In this document: positions 14,069 to 19,206 of the stretch, one piece after another | Layout: the number at the start of each line of letters is the position of its first letter | How positions within the stretch are numbered: position 1 is the stretch's first letter | Assembly (NCBI GenBank): GCA_015478675.1 | Contig: JADMIH010000061.1 | Coordinates: 1 to 19,206, forward strand | Direction: 5' to 3' | DNA from: Chloroflexota bacterium | GTDB lineage: Bacteria > Chloroflexota > Chloroflexia > QHBQ01 > JADMIH01 | Length of the DNA stretch: 19,206 nucleotides | The notes under the pieces: model-generated | Database searches by the model: none | What the model was told of the DNA's origin: nothing | The model's input: the letters and a program-made list of their open reading frames with translations, nothing else | Position numbers and translations under genes: made by a program

Positions 14069-14127
14069 GGGTATTGGGCGCCTCGGGCGGCGGGTTAAAG
14101 TCCCGCCAACAGGGTCGCCCAACACCC
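14069..14127 (+). ncRNA. Strong stem structure in the tube-to-assembly intergenic mRNA
   Basis: The outer arms 14069-14080 (GGGTATTGGGCG) and 14116-14127 (CGCCCAACACCC) pair over 12 positions with one mismatch. The inner arms GGCGGG (14089-14094) and CCCGCC (14102-14107) pair perfectly around a 7-nt loop. There is no U-tract. It may reduce readthrough or protect the 3' end of the sheath/tube message so that these abundant subunits exceed downstream ones (inference). Confidence 0.55.
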
Positions 14128-14147
14128 AGCGTCATGAAAGGAAGAAA

Positions 14148-14546
14148 ATGTTAGGAGCGGAAGCGAAGCCCAAGACAAGCAAAGGGCTTCAGACCGAATA
14201 CGAATTCACCTTACCCAGAGGCTACGTTGACGGCGAGGGCACCATGCACCGCAATGGCGTGATGCGTCTCGCCACGGCGATGGACGAGATTGCGCCGATG
14301 AAAGATGTTCGCGTCAAGCAGAACCAGGCCTACCTCACCGTCGTCCTCTTGTCAAGGGTGGTGACAAAGCTAGGCACCCTTGAGGATGTGAATACAAGTG
14401 TCGTGGAGAAGCTCTTCTCCGCTGATTTTGCTTATTTGCAAGACCTATATCGCCGGATCAACGAGTCGGAGAATGCGATGATCCCGGCGAAGTGCCCCAA
14501 CTGTAATCACGACTTCGAGGTAGAGTTGGTCCCATCGGGGGAATAG
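14148..14546 (+). CDS. Phage tail assembly-like protein with CPNC motif (eCIS core)
   Basis: 132-aa protein found between tube genes in eCIS loci, probably an assembly or chaperone-like factor. It starts EYEFTLPRGYVDGEG and continues VMRLATAMDEIAPMKDVRV, NQAYLTVVLLSRVVTKLG, VVEKLFSADFAYLQDLYRRIN, then AKCPNCNHDFEVEL with C116, C119 and H121. The single CxxC could bind zinc only together with another chain or dimer partner. AAAGGAAG precedes ATG 14148. Its stop codon overlaps the next, DUF6760-like, frame. Confidence 0.8.
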   Translation: MLGAEAKPKTSKGLQTEYEFTLPRGYVDGEGTMHRNGVMRLATAMDEIAPMKDVRVKQNQAYLTVVLLSRVVTKLGTLEDVNTSVVEKLFSADFAYLQDLYRRINESENAMIPAKCPNCNHDFEVELVPSGE

Positions 14547-14710
14547 CAGGCTACCCTCTCGACCAGCTCTGGGAAGAGGTAGCCTATATAGCTTACTATT
14601 TTCACTGGCCGCGCCAGGAGATTTTAGAGCTGGAGCATCAGGAGCGCCGCGATTGGGTAGAGCAGATTGCTGAAATCAACAGGCAATTGAACGAAGAACC
14701 TACCGAGTGA
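14543..14710 (+). CDS. DUF6760-like small eCIS protein without a canonical start codon
   Basis: The 55-codon frame reads IAGYPLDQLWEEVAYIAYYF, then HWPRQEILELEHQERRDWVE and a helical Glu-rich tail ending NEEPTE. It matches what I know of DUF6760, with YPxDxLYEEVA, AYHFHW and EHxERRxWVE. No ATG or GTG exists in the frame and the only TTG is near its end. Upstream codons back to the stop at 14504 also contain none. Candidate starts are ATA 14543 (overlapping the TAG stop) or ATC 14534, with GAGGT at 14517-14521 as ribosome site. The frame is -1 relative to the previous gene at a GGGGGAA run (14537-14543), so production as a frameshift fusion is also possible. The start given here is provisional. 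Confidence 0.75.
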   Translation: MAGYPLDQLWEEVAYIAYYFHWPRQEILELEHQERRDWVEQIAEINRQLNEEPTE

Positions 14711-14777
14711 TCAGGAATCAGGGGACAGTAGAATCATGAGCCGCGCCACTCGCCGCTGACCGGCTGGAACAATTACA

Positions 14778-15356
14778 ATGAACGACGAACAGTACAAAGA
14801 TGAAGCTGTAGCAGAGGGATCGCAAGCCGTGGGCAGGTTGCTGCGCCGCGTAAGTGGCCGTGCTCTCGATGACGTGCGTATTCACGATAGCGAGCAGGCG
14901 GGGCGGCTGGCCCGGCGGCTTGGCGCACGCGCTTTCACAGCGGGGCGCGACATCTATATTCGGCCCGATCTGGTTAGCCCGATGACGCCGGAAGGGAGCG
15001 CGGTGCTCGCTCACGAACTCTGGCATGTGGCCGAGCATGAGGGTGCAAGCGCCAGCGAGATGCCGCTGGTACATGGCCCGGCTCCTTCTAACAATTCGAG
15101 AGCCGAGGGCCCAGGTGGTGGGTATCCGGTGCAACGTGCCATCTCAACAGCTTCTACCACATCGCCCGGATTGAGCGCATCTGAGGCGCGTGCGGAGGCA
15201 GTTGAGGCCACTGCGCGGCAGGATGCACGCAGGCGAGAGCGGCGGCCGCAAGAAGCCCAACGAGAGGCATTAGACCCCAACGAAATCGCCGAACGGGTAT
15301 ATAACATAATGATGCAGCAGCTGATGATAGATGCCGAGCGCGGCGTCAGAGGTTGA
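14778..15356 (+). CDS. DUF4157-type protein with HELWH metallopeptidase-like motif
   Basis: 192-aa eCIS-associated protein. Residues about 20-95 follow the DUF4157 pattern: DVRIHDSEQAGRLARRLGAR, FTAGRDIYI, then SAVLAHELWHVAEHEG, an HExxH zinc-protease motif. No third ligand is obvious. A polar Ala/Glu/Arg-rich linker follows, then a helical C-terminus DPNEIAERVYNIMMQQLMID ending ERGVRG, which I recall as a recurrent tail in eCIS-linked proteins. Members of this family occur as cargo or processing factors in injection loci, and the role here is inferred. ATG 14778 lacks a clear Shine-Dalgarno. It lies between the DUF6760-like gene and tube 2. Confidence 0.82.
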   Translation: MNDEQYKDEAVAEGSQAVGRLLRRVSGRALDDVRIHDSEQAGRLARRLGARAFTAGRDIYIRPDLVSPMTPEGSAVLAHELWHVAEHEGASASEMPLVHGPAPSNNSRAEGPGGGYPVQRAISTASTTSPGLSASEARAEAVEATARQDARRRERRPQEAQREALDPNEIAERVYNIMMQQLMIDAERGVRG

Positions 15357-15390
15357 GCAAGACGTAGGGTAGGACAGGGAGGCACAACGG

Positions 15391-15858
15391 ATGAGCAATA
15401 GATCAGGCACCAGCAACAGATCAGACACGCTGACTACATTTCACTTCTTCGTGACAGGCCAGACACCGGACGACGCGATCAGCCAGGCGGTCTTCGCCGA
15501 GGTTTCAGGCCTCGACATCGAGATCGAGGTGACCCCGTACGAAGAAGGAGGGGTGAACGATCATGTGCATAAGCTGCTTGGTCGGGCCAAAGTCTCCGAT
15601 ATTACCTTGCGCAACGGCGTAACGAACTCAACTGCCCTGTGGGACTGGTATAGAGATACTCTGCGCGGCATCTTTAAGCGCAAAACTGTCACAATCGCTA
15701 TGGTTGACCAGGCGGGCGAAGAGCGGCACAGGTGGACTTTCCTCGGCGCACTGCCGGTCAAGTGGACGGGGCCGCAGCTAAAGGCCGATCAGGGCACCAA
15801 CGCGATCCAAACTTTGCAGTTGACCCACCAGGGACTACACATCGAGGAAAGCCGTTAA
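15391..15858 (+). CDS. Tail tube protein 2 (gp19 / Afp5-like)
   Basis: 155-aa tube-fold paralogue, diverged from tube 1. Motifs: FHFFVTGQTPDDAISQAVFAEVSGLDIEIE, spelled here as FHFFVTGQ, AVFAEVSGLD and IEVTPYEEGG, followed by DITLRNGVTNSTALWDWYRD, VTIAMVDQAGEE and a C-terminal LQLTHQGLHIEE strand. In eCIS the second tube protein usually forms the baseplate-proximal layer joining tube to spike. GGGAGG (15377-15382) lies 8 nt before ATG 15391. The N-terminal dozen residues are Ser/Arg/Asn-rich and probably disordered. Confidence 0.93.
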   Translation: MSNRSGTSNRSDTLTTFHFFVTGQTPDDAISQAVFAEVSGLDIEIEVTPYEEGGVNDHVHKLLGRAKVSDITLRNGVTNSTALWDWYRDTLRGIFKRKTVTIAMVDQAGEERHRWTFLGALPVKWTGPQLKADQGTNAIQTLQLTHQGLHIEESR

Positions 15859-15905
15859 GGAGCAGATAGGGCAAGCAGGAGAAGTGCGAGAAGTAACCAC
15901 AGACG

Positions 15906-18900
15906 ATGAATAACAGGCCAGCACAAGAGAAGATGGAGCAGCAAGCCAGCAACGGCGAAAACCTGATGCCGATGCTGGCTGCTAGCGCCGCGTCACGGCT
16001 GGTCCGCGACATCCTGGGCAGGCTAAATAGCCCATACGCCGAGGCCGCCGCTCGCCCTATGCGCCCCGCACTGCTCTGGCGGCAAGTGGCTCGACGCCTG
16101 GGCCTTTTGCAAGAGCAAAGTTCCGCCTCCTTCCTACCCGCCCCCAACAGCGGCACGCCACGCCCGCACTTCATCTGGCGTGCTCGCCCCCTCCGGCGAG
16201 CTCTCTCCGAGGACGGTCAGTGGACGGAAGAGCCTGTGCTCACATTAGGGCCACAGATAGAGCCTGGCCGGCATGTCACATCTGTTGTAGCGCCAGTTGT
16301 AGCGCCACCTGTGATTGTGCCTGTGCAGTCTTCTCCTGCTTTGGCCCTGCCGGCTGAGGCCACTGCCGATTCATTGCCCGATGTGACGCCCGCCGCTGCC
16401 CCGCGATCTGCGTTGACCTCTTCGCCTGCGCTGGCTGGACCGACAACCGAACCTCTGCCTGCTCCTGACGTAGCTATGCCGGACGAAGTTGCCCAATCCC
16501 ATCTCGGCCCGTCGCTTGCCGAGCCTGCTGCATCTATACAGCCTGCCACGAGCAGTGACATCGCGCCACAGGCCCCTGCAACTCCCAACATTATGACACC
16601 GCCGGATGTGGCGCGCCCCATTGAGCAGGCCATGTCAACCGGCGCGCCGCAACGGTCTTCGGTTCCGCTTCCCGCTGCTGCGGCGGACCTATTGCAGCCG
16701 CCGACTTTTATAATGCCAGATGCGCAGCAAAGCCGTGATTCAACAGGGGCGCAAAGGGCAGAGCAACTCTCTGTTACGCCTACTGAGATGCAACCACAAG
16801 CATCTGAAACCCGGCCTCACGAGGCGGCAGCCCCGGCCCCGCTTCCTTCCGCAACTCTGCCCTTTGACACGAGCGCACAGTCCGCGCCCTCGCTTCCTGC
16901 GGCGTTTGAAACAGGTCAAGCCGCAGAAAGTGCGCCTCCACGCTTCGTGCCCACCAGGGTGGTGCGCGTCACCTACACGCAAGGCCCCGCCGTCGCGCTA
17001 CCCGCCCCTCTAGCGAATGCTAATACTTCGATCAGCAGACCCGGTATCGCCACCCCTCTAGTGGCTCGGCTCTACGGTGCTGAACCTTTACCTGCTTTCG
17101 GCGACCCACCGCAGAGCGCCGGTCAAGCAGAGTTCACCCATGCTCGCTCAACCTCTCAACGCCGTCGGCAGTCAGTTACCCTTGAGGAAGCGCCTTTTGC
17201 CCAGGTAAGCGACGACTCAAACGTGGCGAGAGTGGCCTTTACCCGCCGCCCGATCATTGCTGCCGATAATCCGCTTGTACCCGCCGCTGACCTGCTGGCG
17301 CGTATGGAGTACAGGAGCGTACTTGAGGCTGCGCGCTCCGATGAGCCGATGGAGCAGCCGCCTGAGCAACTTGTCGGCGACCTGTCTCTCCACCAGCAGA
17401 TCGTCGCTGCGGCAGCCTCCGCGGAAGCTCCTACGCCTTTACCGATGCCGTTGGCAGCACCTGGGACCAGGCAGCCTTCGGCGCTGCAAGTAGATAGTCT
17501 GTCGCAGAGCACACAGCCTGCGCGGGGCCCTGTTGCTCGGATGCTGGATAAGGCCCTCGCGGTTCTTCCATTACCGCAGAGCCTGCGCCGCGCCGCTAAC
17601 CCTGATGTGCAGGAAATGCCCTCCGTCGTGCAGTCTCACGAGCTTCTCAGCAACGCGCCCGCACCGGCTACATCGTATATCCCTCCTCAAGTAGAGGCAC
17701 TGCCCACAGATAACCCGGTTCAACTTCCTGTTGTTGAGCAGCGTACCATAGGGGAAGCCGGTCACGAAGCGAGCATGCGAGCCGCGACGCCTGCCGACTT
17801 CACACAGGAGGAGTATCGGCCCATAGTTCAGCCCGACTTAATATCAGCTATAGATTCATCGTCATATGTGCCTGCCGAAGAGAGCGCTACGCATGCTGGC
17901 TCCCCCAACTACAGTGCTGAAGCCAACCAATCAACCGCCTTGCAACCGGCGGCTACGGAAGCAGATAGCTTGCCCGCGCCGTTGGCTGTGTCCGTGCCGG
18001 CCGGTAGCTCGCCTGAGAGCGCAGCCCAGGCCGTTCCAGGGGGCGGTGAAAGCGGCGCAGCTAGCCTTACACCCCCGGTGGTTGGAACCCCTGCTGTGCC
18101 ATCTGTTCCCCCCGCTACGTCGGCCAACTTCTACGTGTTGCCTGTGCAGCCGGTAGAAGAGACTACAACCACGAGCCAGTCGCCCGGTGAAGCCCTAACC
18201 GGCGTGTCAGATGAGCCCGTTGAGCGAGTCGGCACGCAAGGCTTCGTGGGTGCAATAATCAACAGGCTCCTGAGAAGGGCGGATGCTCCGGCGGAGACTG
18301 AGAGTTCGGGATCCCAGCCTCTATCCATGCCGTGGAGGCGCTCCAGCCGCCAGCAGAAGGCAAATAAGGTTGACTACACGAATTTTGAAGATCTATCGGG
18401 CGGAGCCGCAACTCCACAGCCATCGAAGAGCGAAGATAGAGCAGATGTATTTCCCTCGCGTGAGCTTTCGCTCGGTTCAACGCGTGCTAGCTACTCGGAG
18501 CCTGCGCCATCTGTGACCGCGACCGCAGCTTATGGGCCTGATTCATCTCCCGTTGCCGCGCCGATCCAAGCTGCCCCAGCAAATCTTGCTGCCTTTGAAT
18601 CTACCGATGTCGCTCCAATTTTGGACGCCACCTCCACAACTGCTCCGCCCCTCGATGCTACTGCTCCCGCGCTTGCCGACCCACCTTCTGTGGCCGCGCC
18701 GGAGGCTCTTGCAGGCGAGGCTATCGGATGGCCTGGCGTTGCTTCGCAGGTGAACGTACCGAAAGCGTCCAGAGAGGCAACATTCGATGTCTCCGAAGAC
18801 CTGTTTTCTCCCCCGCAGGTAGAGGAGGGCGCGGAGGTGGAGGCGAGCCGGATGCAAGAGGCAACATATACGCCACCTCAGCCCTCTTTCTCCTTTTCTG

Positions 18901-19206
18901 TGGACGAAGGCGCGGAACCCGATGCCGCTGCTAGCGAGGTATGGGCTTCAATGCCTGAGGTGGCGCAGGAAGTCAGCCGCGCTCACGTACCGTTGACAGG
19001 CTTCTCGCCTTTGATCACAGTGCTGCGCTCCGGCGGTTTGCTGGGCAGGGTATATGGTAGCCGAGCTGCTGCGACTGTGCCAGGGCAAGAGGAGCTTGTT
19101 TCTGAGGGGCAGAGGGCGACGCGCTCAGCTTCTGAGGTGCCAAGTGCTACGCCTGTGAACTATGCGGCCGGTTCCCCGGCCACAGGCGTGTTGGGCACGC
19201 CGACCG
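15906..19206 (+). CDS. Giant Ala/Pro-rich, apparently disordered protein in the eCIS operon (3' end beyond window)
   Basis: An open frame of 1100 codons from ATG 15906 to the window edge, with no stop. The first 100 residues look partly ordered (SRLVRDILGRLNSP, ALLWRQVARRLGLLQEQ, PHFIWRARPLRRALSEDG). The remainder is Ala/Pro/Ser/Glu/Gln/Val-rich low complexity. I found no cysteine and only about half a dozen lysines in my read-through. Short helical islands interrupt it, e.g. LVARLYGAEPLPAF (from residue 385), VARMLDKALAVLPLPQSLRR (about 545), FVGAIINRLLRRADAP (about 781) and LLGRVYGSRAA (from 1045). The upstream frame is closed by a stop at 15894, so ATG 15906 or ATG 15933 is the start; ribosome signals are weak. 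It sits where a LysM/gp53-type gene often lies. Function is unknown: tether, cargo or tail-associated scaffold are guesses. Confidence 0.82.
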   Translation, partial: MNNRPAQEKMEQQASNGENLMPMLAASAASRLVRDILGRLNSPYAEAAARPMRPALLWRQVARRLGLLQEQSSASFLPAPNSGTPRPHFIWRARPLRRALSEDGQWTEEPVLTLGPQIEPGRHVTSVVAPVVAPPVIVPVQSSPALALPAEATADSLPDVTPAAAPRSALTSSPALAGPTTEPLPAPDVAMPDEVAQSHLGPSLAEPAASIQPATSSDIAPQAPATPNIMTPPDVARPIEQAMSTGAPQRSSVPLPAAAADLLQPPTFIMPDAQQSRDSTGAQRAEQLSVTPTEMQPQASETRPHEAAAPAPLPSATLPFDTSAQSAPSLPAAFETGQAAESAPPRFVPTRVVRVTYTQGPAVALPAPLANANTSISRPGIATPLVARLYGAEPLPAFGDPPQSAGQAEFTHARSTSQRRRQSVTLEEAPFAQVSDDSNVARVAFTRRPIIAADNPLVPAADLLARMEYRSVLEAARSDEPMEQPPEQLVGDLSLHQQIVAAAASAEAPTPLPMPLAAPGTRQPSALQVDSLSQSTQPARGPVARMLDKALAVLPLPQSLRRAANPDVQEMPSVVQSHELLSNAPAPATSYIPPQVEALPTDNPVQLPVVEQRTIGEAGHEASMRAATPADFTQEEYRPIVQPDLISAIDSSSYVPAEESATHAGSPNYSAEANQSTALQPAATEADSLPAPLAVSVPAGSSPESAAQAVPGGGESGAASLTPPVVGTPAVPSVPPATSANFYVLPVQPVEETTTTSQSPGEALTGVSDEPVERVGTQGFVGAIINRLLRRADAPAETESSGSQPLSMPWRRSSRQQKANKVDYTNFEDLSGGAATPQPSKSEDRADVFPSRELSLGSTRASYSEPAPSVTATAAYGPDSSPVAAPIQAAPANLAAFESTDVAPILDATSTTAPPLDATAPALADPPSVAAPEALAGEAIGWPGVASQVNVPKASREATFDVSEDLFSPPQVEEGAEVEASRMQEATYTPPQPSFSFSVDEGAEPDAAASEVWASMPEVAQEVSRAHVPLTGFSPLITVLRSGGLLGRVYGSRAAATVPGQEELVSEGQRATRSASEVPSATPVNYAAGSPATGVLGTPT

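Noticed and set aside
16217..18857. Several minus-strand and alternate-frame open frames of 60-140 codons
   Set aside because: They are shadows of the long GC-rich frame that begins at 15906; composition is low-complexity and no starts are supported.
9413..19206. Prophage interpretation of the tail genes
   Set aside because: The DUF4255-type cap, two tube paralogues, DUF6760-like and DUF4157 proteins are eCIS hallmarks, and no capsid, terminase, portal, integrase or lysis genes are visible in the window.

Overview
The window looks like a chromosomal segment of a Chloroflexota bacterium, possibly Ktedonobacter-like or a related mesophilic or thermophilic lineage. The evidence is moderately GC-rich DNA, a subtilisin-like protease with C-terminal FGYPIS/YFERNRFEYHPE repeats, a large GT-C-like membrane protein with the DAYHH motif, and a SARP/BTAD-type regulator. 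All confidently called genes are on the + strand. The assignment rests on family resemblance read by eye, with no database search.

Left part (1-9002), housekeeping and envelope genes. A dispersed GC-rich palindromic repeat and an extended -10 promoter precede an M24 (Xaa-Pro aminopeptidase-like) gene. A large multi-spanning membrane protein follows 9 nt later. A small cassette comes next: a 56-aa single-span membrane protein with a GTG start, a two-domain PRC-barrel protein, and a 51-aa two-span membrane protein with a TTG start. A 15-bp perfect inverted repeat closes it. Then comes an 847-aa secreted S8 protease with its own extended -10 promoter.

Middle (9003-10605), boundary and control region. 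It holds a second copy of the dispersed repeat, a good sigma70-like promoter whose -10 lies inside an inverted repeat, a 24-bp perfect palindrome in the presumed leader, and a winged-helix plus BTAD regulator.

Right part (10618-19206), a phage-tail-like contractile injection locus of the extracellular (eCIS/PVC/Afp-like) type, running off the window. Order: small conserved protein, Pvc16-type tail cap protein (GTGA overlap), sheath, tube 1, tail-assembly protein with CPNC, DUF6760-like small protein, DUF4157 protein with HELWH, tube 2, then a giant Ala/Pro-rich open frame. That last frame has at least 1100 codons with no stop before the window end. Spike, baseplate (gp25, gpJ-like), tape measure and AAA ATPase genes are not present and would be expected downstream. 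The SARP-like regulator lies directly upstream in the same orientation and is the obvious candidate controller.

Most interesting points: the DUF6760-like gene has no ATG/GTG/TTG start and lies in the -1 frame at a G5A2 run overlapping the previous stop; the giant cysteine-free disordered protein has recurring short helical islands; a strong RNA fold lies between the tube and assembly genes; and the regulator has a dense palindrome-rich control region.
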